Source of the DNA: VBDM01 sp035651815
GTDB lineage: Bacteria > Pseudomonadota > Gammaproteobacteria > Burkholderiales > SG8-39
Direction: 5' to 3'
Length of the DNA: 64,000 bases
Assembly (NCBI GenBank): GCA_035651815.1
Contig: DASRFB010000103.1
Coordinates: 1-64,000, forward strand
Below, piece after piece: positions 1 to 8,516 of this stretch. A program made the position numbers and the translations under genes. The notes beneath the pieces were generated by a model. The model did not search any database. It saw only the letters and a program-made list of their open reading frames with translations, and had not been told where the DNA came from. Position 1 is the first letter of the stretch. The number at the start of each line of letters is the position of its first letter.

Positions 1-140
1 GGCAGGCCGTTGCCGCCGAGGAAGACGTGCCGCGCCTGCTCCGGACCGCCGTCCGCGGAGTGGTAGACGTCGTCGTACGCCTCCGAATACGGCACGCCTC
101 GCGCGCGGAAGGCGAGGCGTGCGGGCACGAGCGCGGCCAT
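1..140 (-). CDS. mnmC: tRNA 5-methylaminomethyl-2-thiouridine methyltransferase MnmC/MnmD, N-terminal part (runs off the window)
   Basis: Only the first 46 codons are present, read leftwards from an ATG at 140. The peptide contains PYSEAYDDVYHS followed by ARHVFLGGNGLP. This matches the start of the MnmC methyltransferase domain, where a T/YSEx(F/Y)DDVY stretch is followed by ESRYVFLxGNxLP. The family methylates the aminomethyl group on wobble U34 of certain tRNAs, in the cytoplasm. Whether the C-terminal oxidase domain of bifunctional MnmC is present cannot be seen. The gene starts 19 bases after the stop of the upstream EAL-domain gene on the same strand, so the two may be cotranscribed. 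The assignment rests on a short but characteristic N-terminus. Confidence 0.72.
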   Translation of the reverse strand, partial: MAALVPARLAFRARGVPYSEAYDDVYHSADGGPEQARHVFLGGNGL

Positions 141-159
141 GCCGCAATGATAGCGGGCG

Positions 160-2763
160 TCAGCCCGAGGCGCGAAGCAGCGCCGGGATCTCCTCCAGCG
201 GCACCGGCCGGCTGAACAGATATCCCTGCATCTGGTCGCAGCCGAGCGCACGCAACGCCCGCGCCTGCTCCTCGGCGTCCACTCCTTCGGCGATCACGCG
301 CAGGTTGAGCGAGTGGCCGAGGGACACGATGGTGGAGACGAGCGTCATCGTCTTCGGGTCGTCGACCATCGCGACGATGAACGAGCGGTCGATCTTGAGC
401 GCGTGCGCGGGCAGGCGCGCGAGGTACGAGAGCGACGAGTACCCGGTGCCGAAGTCGTCGACGGCGATCTGCATCCCGAGGTCGCGCACCGCCGCGAGCT
501 TGCCGAGGTTCCGCTCGATATCCTCCATGACCAGGCTCTCGGTGATCTCCAGGTCGATGCCGGGCGGCCACGAGCCCTGCGCGGTCGCCGCGCGGATCGT
601 CTCGACGAAGTCGCGCTTGCGCAGCTGGATGGCCGAGACGTTCACCGCGATTCGCGGCGCCGCGAGCCCCTGCTCCGTCAGGGCGCGATGGTCGCCCGCA
701 GCGCGGCGCAGGGCCCAGGCGCCGGCCTCGAGGATCAGCCCGGTCTCCTCCATCAGCGGGATGAAGCGCGCCGGCGGCACCAGCTCGCCGTCGGTCATCC
801 AGCGGATCAGCGCCTCCAGCCCGACGATGCGGCGGGTCGCGACGTCGACCTTCGGCTGGTAGTGGAGCACGAACTCCTCGCGCTCGAGCGCGCGGCGCAG
901 CTTGTTCTCGAGCGCGAGCGACTCCGCGACGCGGGCGGTCATCTCCTGCCGGTAGAACAGGTAGCGCTCGCCCGTCTGCTTCGCCTTCTTGAGCGCAGCC
1001 TCGGCGTTGCGGAACAGCGTATCGGCGTCGGCCGCGTCGCTCGGGTAGAGCGCGATGCCGACGCGGGCGGCGACCCTGAGCTCGGCGCCCGCGACGAGGT
1101 ACGGCGCGCCGAAGACCCGGCTCACGCGGTCTTCGGTGCGGCGCGCCAGCTCCTCCTCCGACTGGACGTCCGGAATGAAGAGCGCGAAATGGTCCGCTTC
1201 GATGCGCGCGAGCCAGGTCGCGTCGTGCGCGTGCTCGACCAGGCGCTCCGCGACCGCCTTCAGCAGCGCGTCGCCCGCCTGCCGCCCGAGCGATTCGTTG
1301 ACTGTGCGGAAGCGCTCCAGGTCCACGAGCAGCAGCCCGAGCTTCCCGCGGTCGCGCCGCGCCGCGGCGGCGGCCTGCGCCACGCGCTCGTGGAACAGGG
1401 TGCGGTTGGCGAGCCCGGTCAGCGGATCGTAGTAGGAGAGGTAATCGATCTTCTCGGACTTCTCGAGGTTCTCCAGCGCGAAGGAGAGGTCGCCCGCGAG
1501 CTCGCCGAGCAGGCGCATCTCCTCGTCGTCGAAGAACCCCACGGTGTCGGCGTTGAGGACGAGCACGGCGAGCGCGCGGTCCGCGACCACCAGCGGGAAG
1601 ACCGCCACGGCGCGCGTGCCGGCGGCGAGCAGCTCGTCCCTGAGCAGGATGCCGCGATCGCGCTCGATGTCGTTCGACACCATGGCGCGCCGCCGGGCGA
1701 GCGCCTCGACGACTAACCCGCGTCCCGTCGGCAGCCGCTCGCGCACCTTGGGCTCGAGCGCCTCGAAGAACCGGGGCTCGCCGCCGTACGCGGCGGCGAT
1801 GCGAAACGGCGTCGCGCCGCCGGGCGCGAGTCCGATCCACGCCTTCGGGAACTGGCCCTGCTCGACCGCGATCCGGCAGGCTTCGCGGAACAGCTCGTCG
1901 CGGCTGCGCACGCGCACGATCAGCGTGTTGATGCCGCTCAGCACCGCGTACACGCGGTTCAGCCGCGTAATCCTGCGGCGCGTGCGCGCCTCCTCGGTGA
2001 CGTCCTGCAGCGTGTTGAACCACCGGCGGTGCTTCCCCGAGGCGTCGGCCGTGCGCTCGAGCGGCTCGATCACCTGGCGGATGTGGATCCACGCCTCGCC
2101 GCCGCCGCGCACCCGGTACTCGACGTCGGCGCGGGCCTGCGTGGCGCCCGCCTCGAGTGCCGCCGCCCGCAGCGTCGGCCGGTCCTCGGGGTGCACCAGC
2201 GCCAGCCACTCGCGCGTGCTCCGCGGCACCAGGGCGGCGTCGACGCCGATCAGCCCGGGCAGCGTCTCCGACCAGCTCTCGAACTCGCCGTCCGGCCCGG
2301 TGACGACGTGCGCGAGGCGCGCCATCAGCTGCGCCCGCCGCAGGCCCGCCTCGGCGACCCGGCGCGCCCGCCGTGCGGCGGCCTCGCGCAGCTCGCGCTC
2401 GACGGCCGGCCCGAGCCGGGCGAGGTTGCTCTTCATGACGTAGTCGGAGCCGCCCGCCTTCATGGCCTCGACGGCCACGTCCTCGCCGATCGCGCCGGAC
2501 ACGAAGACGAACGGAATGTCGGGATCGTGGCCGCGGCAGATCTCCAGCGCCTTCAGTCCGCCGAAGCCGGGCAGCGAGAAATCCGAGAGCACGATGTGCG
2601 GGCGGAACTGCTCGAGCGCCCGGCGGTACTCGTCCTCGCCATGCACCCGGCGATGCTCGAAGCGGCTCCTCGCGCGCATCGCGGCGCGCAAAACGAGCTC
2701 GGCGTCCTCGGCGGAGTCCTCGACCAGGAGCAATCTCACGCGATCGGGTATCCGCGGCTCCAC
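160..2763 (-). CDS. Response regulator with PAS, GAF, degenerate GGDEF and EAL domains (c-di-GMP phosphodiesterase)
   Basis: This 867-residue cytoplasmic protein starts with a receiver domain (about 8-130; E15/D16 pocket, probable phospho-acceptor D61, K111). A PAS fold (about 145-265), a GAF domain (about 275-435), a GGDEF domain (about 445-610) and an EAL domain (about 620-865) follow. The cyclase signature has decayed to EADHF at residues 522-526, so diguanylate cyclase activity is unlikely. The EAL domain keeps EALIRW (E650) and DDFGTGYSSL, so c-di-GMP hydrolysis to pGpG is the likely output. The degenerate GGDEF may serve as a GTP-sensing regulator, as in other GGDEF-EAL phosphodiesterases (inference). 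The partner histidine kinase is not adjacent. The divergent neighbour at 3011 is an HTH-GAF regulator. Confidence 0.93.
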   Translation of the reverse strand: MEPRIPDRVRLLLVEDSAEDAELVLRAAMRARSRFEHRRVHGEDEYRRALEQFRPHIVLSDFSLPGFGGLKALEICRGHDPDIPFVFVSGAIGEDVAVEAMKAGGSDYVMKSNLARLGPAVERELREAAARRARRVAEAGLRRAQLMARLAHVVTGPDGEFESWSETLPGLIGVDAALVPRSTREWLALVHPEDRPTLRAAALEAGATQARADVEYRVRGGGEAWIHIRQVIEPLERTADASGKHRRWFNTLQDVTEEARTRRRITRLNRVYAVLSGINTLIVRVRSRDELFREACRIAVEQGQFPKAWIGLAPGGATPFRIAAAYGGEPRFFEALEPKVRERLPTGRGLVVEALARRRAMVSNDIERDRGILLRDELLAAGTRAVAVFPLVVADRALAVLVLNADTVGFFDDEEMRLLGELAGDLSFALENLEKSEKIDYLSYYDPLTGLANRTLFHERVAQAAAAARRDRGKLGLLLVDLERFRTVNESLGRQAGDALLKAVAERLVEHAHDATWLARIEADHFALFIPDVQSEEELARRTEDRVSRVFGAPYLVAGAELRVAARVGIALYPSDAADADTLFRNAEAALKKAKQTGERYLFYRQEMTARVAESLALENKLRRALEREEFVLHYQPKVDVATRRIVGLEALIRWMTDGELVPPARFIPLMEETGLILEAGAWALRRAAGDHRALTEQGLAAPRIAVNVSAIQLRKRDFVETIRAATAQGSWPPGIDLEITESLVMEDIERNLGKLAAVRDLGMQIAVDDFGTGYSSLSYLARLPAHALKIDRSFIVAMVDDPKTMTLVSTIVSLGHSLNLRVIAEGVDAEEQARALRALGCDQMQGYLFSRPVPLEEIPALLRASG

Positions 2764-3010
2764 CGGCGGCGCCGCGTCGAATTCTTTTTCCAGAGCCGAC
2801 TCCCCCTCTGCGTTTCGAAGCCAACTCTACCCTGCGCAGGCGCGCGGACGAAGGCCAACAGACGCCATGCGCCGCCTGCGGGAAGCTCCGGCGGCGTGGC
2901 GCACTGCGAGCGCGCCACGAGACGCCACGAAGCGTCACGACGGCCGCGCTCCGGGCCCGGCGGTAGAATCAGGCGAGGCAGCCCCACGCAACCACCGACC
3001 CGCGCCGGCG
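2764..3010. other. Intergenic region between the divergent c-di-GMP phosphodiesterase and HTH-GAF genes
   Basis: This 247-base gap must hold the promoters of both divergent genes. A TAGAAT hexamer near 2965 on the plus strand could be a -10 for the HTH-GAF gene. No hairpin or repeat stands out. Confidence 0.4.
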
Positions 3011-3787
3011 ATGAGCACACGTCAGATCCTCAAGTCGTGGAAGGAAATCGCTTCCTACCTCGGCGTCGGGATCCGCACCGCGCAGCGCTGGAAGCACGAG
3101 CGCGGGCTGCCCGTCAGGCAGCCGGGCTCCCCGCACCGCAGCTCGGTGCTGGGGCTGCGCGACGAGATCGACCGCTGGCTGCGCGACTCCTCGGGCGCGC
3201 CGGCGAAGCGCGAGGCGGAGCGACCGGGCATTGCCGATATCGTCGCGACCGACTCGTTCTGGAGGCGGACGTCGCGCCCGGCGAGCCTCGATGCCGAGGT
3301 GCGGGCGCTGCTCGAGCTGGGCCGCGCGATGGCGGCGCGCGACCCCGGCGCCCTGCTCGCGAGGATCTCGGCGTACGCGCTCGAGCTGTGCAAGGCCGAA
3401 TCCGCCGGCTTCAGCATCCTCGAGACCGGCGACGGCCCGGAGATCTTCCGGTGGACGGCGACGAGCGGCCGCATGCGCGCGTTCCAGGGCGGCACCACGC
3501 CCGCGCATTTCAGCCCCTGCGGCGTGTGCCTGGAGCGCAATTCTCCGCAGCTGTTCAAGCACCCGGAGAAGTTCTACTCGTACCTCGAGCCGATCGCGCC
3601 GATCGCGGAGCTGCTGCTCATTCCCATGCACGACGGGCACGCCTGGGTGGGGACGATATGGGTGATCTGCCACGAGAAGCGGCGCCAGTTCGATCGCGAG
3701 GACGCGCGGCTCATGATGGATCTCGGCAGCATGGCCGCCGCGGCCATCCTGGCGAGCCGGGCGAAGGACGGAGAAGCGAAGGGCTGA
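3011..3787 (+). CDS. Excisionase/MerR-like HTH protein with a C-terminal GAF domain
   Basis: The protein is 258 residues from the ATG at 3011. The N-terminus (about 1-60) carries a winged-helix DNA-binding motif, SWKEIASYLGVGIRTAQRW, followed by GLPVRQP. This is typical of a family of HTH regulators in soil bacteria. Residues about 95-250 resemble a GAF domain, with CxxCL (ACGVCLERN region) and PMHDGHAWVGTIW. The frame is open further upstream (to 2462), but the HTH motif begins directly after 3011, so the shorter start is preferred. The likely role is a ligand- or redox-responsive transcription factor; the ligand is unknown. The gene is divergent from the c-di-GMP phosphodiesterase gene across a 247-base gap, and it ends three bases before the convergent beta-helix gene. 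Confidence 0.82.
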   Translation: MSTRQILKSWKEIASYLGVGIRTAQRWKHERGLPVRQPGSPHRSSVLGLRDEIDRWLRDSSGAPAKREAERPGIADIVATDSFWRRTSRPASLDAEVRALLELGRAMAARDPGALLARISAYALELCKAESAGFSILETGDGPEIFRWTATSGRMRAFQGGTTPAHFSPCGVCLERNSPQLFKHPEKFYSYLEPIAPIAELLLIPMHDGHAWVGTIWVICHEKRRQFDREDARLMMDLGSMAAAAILASRAKDGEAKG

Positions 3788-3790
3788 CGC

Positions 3791-5422
3791 TCAGAGGCCG
3801 GGCGCCGCGCCCGCCCTCACCCCGAAGCGCATCGCAGGCGTCCCGTTCTCGTGCGCGCCCATGTCGGGGGCCTCGCCCTTGTAGTCGTCGTTGAAATTCG
3901 GGATGACGACGCCCGCGTCGAAGCCGGGGCTCCCGGGCGCGAGCTGGTACATGCCCTTGTCGCCGCTCGCGGGGCCGTTGCCCGACACGTACACCGGCAC
4001 TCCCTTGATCCCGTGGCGCTCGGATCCCGCGGGCACGACGCCGTTGTAGAGATCGTAGTCGAGGTCGTTCGGCACCGGCCCGGGCTTGCCGCCGATCGCG
4101 TCGTGCCAGTTCTTCCAGGTGTGGAAGACGTTGTTGCGCGACACGGTGTTCGTGAGCGACTGCGGGCCGTAGATGCCGCTGTCGGCGCCGCTCGTGAGCT
4201 TGCCGCCGGGATACGGCGGCGGCTGCATCACGGTGTTGTGGAACACGTAGCGGCGGCCGTTGCCGAAGCCGTCGCCCGTGCCCGATTTCGCGAAGGTGTT
4301 GCGGTCGTCGTCGTCGGGCTTTCGCTCCGACATCTGCCGGCTGCGGGCGTAGACGTTGCGGAAGATGTAGACGGGTCCCCGGTTCACCACCGTGGTCGCG
4401 ACGCCGGTCGCGGTCTGGTCGATGTAGTTGCCCCAGATCCTGACGTTGGAATCCGCGCCCTCGGCCTCGATGCCGTCGTCCCAGGTGTTCGAGATCCTGT
4501 TGCCGTAGATGTCGGTGTCGGCGCGCGGGAAGCCCGCGTCGGTGAAGTTGTCCGAGCCGCCGATGCCGTCGTTGAAGTAATGGTGCGTGTCCGAGCTGTA
4601 GATCTCGTTCCAGCGGAACACGTGGTTGCCGCCGCAGGTGTCGTAGGTCGTGCCCTGCGGGCCGCCGGGATGGCCCCAGGACCAGCTGTTCGCGCCCCAG
4701 CGCGGGTCGTGGATGCGGTTGCGCTGGATCACGGTGCGCTCGACCGAGAGCACGTTGCGGCAGCGGATGCCCGAGTCCGAGTCGACGCCGATCTCCCAGC
4801 CGCCCTTCGCCGTGTTGCGGTAGCGGCCCCAGCCGCTGATGTCGTTGTCCTCGATCACCACGTCGTGCGCGCCCGCGAGCAGGTCGATCGCGTCGCGCTG
4901 CGCGCCCTTCAGCGTCAGGCCGCGCACGATCACGTAAGGCGCCGAGATCGTCACGTCGTTCGCGGCCTTGTTCGCGACGTCGATCGTCGCGCCGGGCGCG
5001 CCGGTGTAGAGGACGTAGCCCTCGGGCGTCCCGCCCTGCGTGATGGCGAGCGTCTCGGAGCCGCCGCTCACGGTGACCGTCCTCGCCACCGGGAAGCGCT
5101 CGGGCCAGGTCTTCGCGCTGAGCGTCGCCGTCGCGCCCGGCGCCGCGAGCTGCACCTCGTAGGCCGTGCCGGGCGCGAGGCGCACGAGGCTCCCGCGGCA
5201 TTCGCGGTTGCGCGCGTCGTACCAGAGGTCGAGCCCCTTCTTCCATGCGCCGCCGCCCGCCTTGCGGTATTGCACCGCGCAGCCCGCGGCGCCCGGATCC
5301 GAGGGCGGCGTCCAGTAGAGGCCGAGGGACTCGAACGTCGCGACCGCGCGCGGGCCGTCCGCCGCCGCGGCGATCGCGGCGGGGATCAGCAGCAGCGCGG
5401 CCGCAAGCGGCGCTCGCTTCAT
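3791..5422 (-). CDS. Secreted right-handed parallel beta-helix protein
   Basis: This 543-residue protein starts with a cleavable signal peptide (MKRAPLAAALLLIPAAIAAA-like hydrophobic stretch). A fibronectin-like segment follows (SLGLYWTPPSDPGA, about residues 30-100). The rest has the short repeated strands of a beta-helix: DAIDLLAGAHDVVIEDNDISGWG, TVIQRNRIHD, DIYGNRISNTWDDGIEAEG and VRIWGNYIDQT, spaced about 20-30 residues apart. This is the fold of pectate lyases, NosD/DUF1565 proteins and other surface polysaccharide enzymes. No specific catalytic set is recognised, so substrate and activity are unknown. It is the last gene of an operon, 2 bases after the HAD-UbiA gene. This suggests a role in a glycan or glycoprotein pathway at the cell surface (inference). 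Confidence 0.85.
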   Translation of the reverse strand: MKRAPLAAALLLIPAAIAAAADGPRAVATFESLGLYWTPPSDPGAAGCAVQYRKAGGGAWKKGLDLWYDARNRECRGSLVRLAPGTAYEVQLAAPGATATLSAKTWPERFPVARTVTVSGGSETLAITQGGTPEGYVLYTGAPGATIDVANKAANDVTISAPYVIVRGLTLKGAQRDAIDLLAGAHDVVIEDNDISGWGRYRNTAKGGWEIGVDSDSGIRCRNVLSVERTVIQRNRIHDPRWGANSWSWGHPGGPQGTTYDTCGGNHVFRWNEIYSSDTHHYFNDGIGGSDNFTDAGFPRADTDIYGNRISNTWDDGIEAEGADSNVRIWGNYIDQTATGVATTVVNRGPVYIFRNVYARSRQMSERKPDDDDRNTFAKSGTGDGFGNGRRYVFHNTVMQPPPYPGGKLTSGADSGIYGPQSLTNTVSRNNVFHTWKNWHDAIGGKPGPVPNDLDYDLYNGVVPAGSERHGIKGVPVYVSGNGPASGDKGMYQLAPGSPGFDAGVVIPNFNDDYKGEAPDMGAHENGTPAMRFGVRAGAAPGL

Positions 5423-5424
5423 GC

Positions 5425-6957
5425 TCACGCCGCGATCATCCCGACGGTCGCGAGCAGCCATCCGCCCACGGCGCCGAGCATGTGCGGGTCGCGCGCGAGG
5501 TCGCGCGAGGTGTCGGTGCCCGCGGACTCGCGGTGCAGCAGGTACAGGTAGCGGAACATGCCGTAGACCACGAAGGGCACCGTGTAGATCAGCGCCGACG
5601 TGCCGTGCATGCGCACCGTGTCCGGATTCATGGTGTAGAGGCTGTAGCTCATGATCACGCCCGCGCCGCAGATGCCGATCAGCTTGTCGAGCATCTCGCC
5701 GCCGTACTGCGACAGCGACTTGCGGTGCGCGAGCATGTCGCCCGAGAGCGCGAGCATCTCGGCGCGCCGCTTGGTGAAGCCGAGGAACAGCGTCAAGAGG
5801 AACCCGCACAGCAGCAGCCACTGCGAGGGCGGCACGCCGATCCCGAGCGTGCCGGCCAGGATGCGCAGCATGAACCCGGCCGAGATGATGAAGACGTCGA
5901 GGATCACCACGCCCTTCAGCCCGAAGGTGTAGCCGAGGTTCATGAGGACGTAGAGCGTCACGACCGCGAGCACCTTGGGGCCCGCGGCGAAGGCGAGCGC
6001 GCCGCCCGAGACCGCGAGCGCGGCGGCGAGCGCGAGCGCCGCCGCCGGCGTCACGCGGCCCGAGGCGAGCGGCCGGCGGCGCTTCGTCGGGTGCAGCCGG
6101 TCGCGCGCGCGGTCGGCGAAATCGTTGACGATGTAGATCGCGCTCGCCGCGAGCGAGAAGCCCGCCGCGGCGAGCACCGCGGCGAGCACCAGCTCGGGAA
6201 CGCCCCACGCGTGGCCGAAGATCAAGCCGATGAACACGAAGCCGTTCTTCACCCACTGGTGCGGCCGCATGAGCCTCGCGAGGTCGCGCGGACGGTCGAG
6301 CCTCGTCTCGCCCTCGTCGTCTCCGCGGAACGGGCGGTAGCGCGCCGGGGCGCAAAGCGCGAGGAAGGCGCGGTCGGCCGGGCTGTCGCCGTAGCCGTGC
6401 AGCGTCCAGCCCGCGGGATCGCCGAGCGCGGCGCGCAGCCGGCGCACCTTCTCCTCGCCGCGGCAGTTCGCGCCCGCGAATTCGCCGGTGGCGCGGCCGT
6501 CGGCGTCGAAGGCGAGCTCGGTCGCGACCACGTCGTCGAAGCCGGCCGCGCGCGCCCAGGGCTCGACGTAGACGCGGGGCGAGGCGCTGAGCAACACGCA
6601 GCGGTGGCCCTGCGCGCGGTGCCACGCCAGGCGCTCGAGCGCCTCGGCGCGCATCATGCCGGGCAGGCGCTCGCTCGCGAACGCCGCCCCGGCGCGTTCC
6701 AGCTCCTCGCGCGGCATGCCGCGCAGGAACGCGGCGAGCACGGCCTGCTTGGCGCGGTCGCGCTCGACCAGCCGCAGCGCCCAGCCGGCGAGCGCGGGCA
6801 GCGCGCGCGAGGCGCGCAGCGCGAAGTCGCGCCCGGGCGCGACGAAGCGCAGGAAGGCCGACAGCGTATCGCCGTGCGTGAGCGTTCCGTCCAGGTCGAA
6901 GACGGCGGCGTCGGGACGCTGCGGCAGCTCGCGCAGCAGGATGGCGTTAGCGGGCAC
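5425..6957 (-). CDS. HAD-IB phosphatase fused to a UbiA-family decaprenyl-phosphate phosphoribosyltransferase-like protein
   Basis: The protein has 510 residues and two enzymes in one chain. Residues 1-200 are a HAD-IB phosphatase: FDLDGT with D21/D23, S124 in LLSAS, and GDSPAD with D191/D195. Residues about 228-510 are a UbiA-type integral membrane prenyltransferase with about eight hydrophobic helices. They carry NDFADRARD (N278-D286) followed by HPTKRRRPLASG and, later, DVFIISAGFMLR (D354). These are the signatures of DPPR synthase (mycobacterial Rv3806c type), which joins phosphoribosyl pyrophosphate to decaprenyl phosphate. The fused phosphatase would be suited to remove the 5-phosphate and give polyprenyl-phosphoryl ribose (inference). 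The gene overlaps the upstream GT-C gene by 11 bases. DprE1/DprE2 epimerase genes are not in the window. Confidence 0.85.
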   Translation of the reverse strand: MPANAILLRELPQRPDAAVFDLDGTLTHGDTLSAFLRFVAPGRDFALRASRALPALAGWALRLVERDRAKQAVLAAFLRGMPREELERAGAAFASERLPGMMRAEALERLAWHRAQGHRCVLLSASPRVYVEPWARAAGFDDVVATELAFDADGRATGEFAGANCRGEEKVRRLRAALGDPAGWTLHGYGDSPADRAFLALCAPARYRPFRGDDEGETRLDRPRDLARLMRPHQWVKNGFVFIGLIFGHAWGVPELVLAAVLAAAGFSLAASAIYIVNDFADRARDRLHPTKRRRPLASGRVTPAAALALAAALAVSGGALAFAAGPKVLAVVTLYVLMNLGYTFGLKGVVILDVFIISAGFMLRILAGTLGIGVPPSQWLLLCGFLLTLFLGFTKRRAEMLALSGDMLAHRKSLSQYGGEMLDKLIGICGAGVIMSYSLYTMNPDTVRMHGTSALIYTVPFVVYGMFRYLYLLHRESAGTDTSRDLARDPHMLGAVGGWLLATVGMIAA

Positions 6958-8326
6958 GTCGCACCTCCGTGTGCAGGTTCACGCGCGGTATCTTCGAGAA
7001 CGTCCGGGACAGGCGGCGGCGCAGCACCGGCAATCCCGCGACGGCGAGCAGGCACAGCGCCAGCTCGGCCGGCGCGCGGTGGCGCGACTGCGCCGCGTCG
7101 ACGACCTGCGCGGTCGCCGCGATATAGAGCGGGAACAGGACGAGCAGCAGCCGCAGCCGGTGCCGCGGCGCGGCGGCGCCGTCGCGGTTCTCGCGCAGCC
7201 AGGCGAGCGCGCCCGCGAACGCGAGCAGCATCAGGGCGGCGAACGCGATCGCGCCGCCCGCGGCGGCGAGCACGACGCCGGGATGGCGCGTCGTCATCTG
7301 CCTGAACGTGGCCCACGCGCCGTCGCGCTCCAGGCGCGCGCGCCAGCCGTCGCTCGCCTGGAGCTCGGCGCGCTCGGCGGCGTCGACCTCGAGGTAGTCG
7401 AGCACGACGCGCTCGGTTCCGGACTTGAGCGCGAGCACCGCGACATCCCTCGCGCTGTGCTCGAGCGCGGGCGAGGGATGGTCGAGCGCGAAGCGCAGGT
7501 AGCCCGCGACCCCGAGGCGGCGGTCGCCGGTCGGGCTCTCGGGCGCCGGGACGCCCGCCGACGCGGCGATGCGCTCGGCGCGCTCGTAGAGGTTGCGGCC
7601 CAGGTCGTGATCGGAGCGCCCCATCGAGAGATCGCCGGTCGCGGCGAAGACGAACAGCATCCACAGGTACAGCGGCGTCAGCGCCGCGAGGACGAACAGG
7701 GCGCGGGCGCGCAGCGTCGCGCTCAGGAAGAGCACGCACACGAGCGGCCACAGCAGCGTGATCGGCCGCACCAGGGTCGCCAGCCCGAGCAGGGCGCCCG
7801 CGAGCGCGAGCCCGCGCGCGCTCGACGAGCGCACGAGCAGCGCGAAGCTGCCGACGAGCAGCGGGACGAAGATCGCCTCGGAGGCGAGCTGGTGCGGCAG
7901 GACGACCGTGTGCGGCAGCAGGCCGTAGAGGAGCGCGGCGCCGCGCGCGCTGCCCTCGGCCATCCCCAGGCGCGTTCCGATCGAGCGCACCCAGGCGACC
8001 GACGCGAGCGCGAGCGCGACCTGCGCGACGATGACGAGATACTGCCCGCCCCAGAGGTAGAGCAGCGCCTGCGGCAGCCAGTCGCCGACGATCCCGTGCT
8101 GGGCGAGGAAGGCGGTGAGGTCGCCGCCGCCCTCCCAGGTCCGCCGGAAGCCCTCGAGCACCTGCATGCGCCCGCCGGCGCGGTCGGCGTTGAGGAAGCG
8201 CCCGGGGTGGTGCAGGTCGTACCCGAGCATGAGGACGTGGAGCGCGGCGAGCAGCCCGAAGAGCAGGGGCCAGCCCCGCCAATCGGCTCGGGCGCTGCCG
8301 TGAAGCTTCGCGATGGGGTGCGCCAA
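6947..8326 (-). CDS. Polytopic membrane protein, GT-C type (GT39/PMT-like) glycosyltransferase candidate
   Basis: This 459-residue protein has about ten hydrophobic segments. A first periplasmic loop contains HHPGRFLNADRAGGR. There are further TM blocks typical of GT-C enzymes (LLYGLLPHTVV, LALAGALLGLATLVRPITLLWPL, LFVLAALTPLYLWMLFVF). The LATLVRPI stretch is a common feature of PMT-like membrane glycosyltransferases. Such enzymes move a sugar from a polyprenyl-phosphate carrier to an acceptor on the outer face of the inner membrane. It is the first gene of the operon with the HAD-DPPR synthase fusion. A pentofuranosyl-phosphoprenol made by that protein is therefore a plausible donor (inference from context). 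The acceptor is unknown. The acidic catalytic residue is not certain from sequence. Confidence 0.72.
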   Translation of the reverse strand: MAHPIAKLHGSARADWRGWPLLFGLLAALHVLMLGYDLHHPGRFLNADRAGGRMQVLEGFRRTWEGGGDLTAFLAQHGIVGDWLPQALLYLWGGQYLVIVAQVALALASVAWVRSIGTRLGMAEGSARGAALLYGLLPHTVVLPHQLASEAIFVPLLVGSFALLVRSSSARGLALAGALLGLATLVRPITLLWPLVCVLFLSATLRARALFVLAALTPLYLWMLFVFAATGDLSMGRSDHDLGRNLYERAERIAASAGVPAPESPTGDRRLGVAGYLRFALDHPSPALEHSARDVAVLALKSGTERVVLDYLEVDAAERAELQASDGWRARLERDGAWATFRQMTTRHPGVVLAAAGGAIAFAALMLLAFAGALAWLRENRDGAAAPRHRLRLLLVLFPLYIAATAQVVDAAQSRHRAPAELALCLLAVAGLPVLRRRLSRTFSKIPRVNLHTEVRRAR

Positions 8327-8382
8327 GAGCGGGGTCTCCGAGCGGATTATTCGCAGTCTGATCCGGGCGGTGCCGTACTATA

Positions 8383-8394
8383 TGGACGCGTCCA
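8383..8394. promoter_or_regulatory. Perfect 12-base palindrome upstream of the ECF sigma gene
   Basis: TGGACGCGTCCA is its own reverse complement. It overlaps the end of an AT-rich stretch (TACTATAT) that could be a -10 region, and it is followed by a related GTCCGCGTGGAC half-repeat. It lies in the 190-base divergent gap between the GT-C gene and the sigma gene, so it could be an operator. There is no direct evidence of binding. Confidence 0.3.
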
Positions 8395-8463
8395 TGGTCC
8401 GCGTGGACTAGCCGGCGCGAATTCCATGCGCGGCAAGGGGTTAATCCGGACTTCGCGGGCGCG

Positions 8464-8490
8464 GGAACGCGCCGCTCGCGGGCATCATCC
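8464..8490 (+). promoter_or_regulatory. Possible ECF-type (GGAAC) autoregulatory promoter
   Basis: GGAAC, the usual -35 core of RpoE-like ECF promoters, lies at 8464-8468. It is followed after 16 bases by TCATCC. The position, about 30 bases before the sigma gene ATG at 8517, suits autoregulation. The -10 match is weak, so this is only a suggestion. Confidence 0.25.
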
Positions 8491-8516
8491 AATCGGCGCG
8501 AACGAGGAGAACGAAC

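Noticed and set aside
2462..3010. N-terminal extension of the HTH-GAF protein
   Set aside because: The extra 183 codons are Arg/Ser/Pro-rich and overlap the divergent phosphodiesterase gene. The HTH begins at the later ATG.
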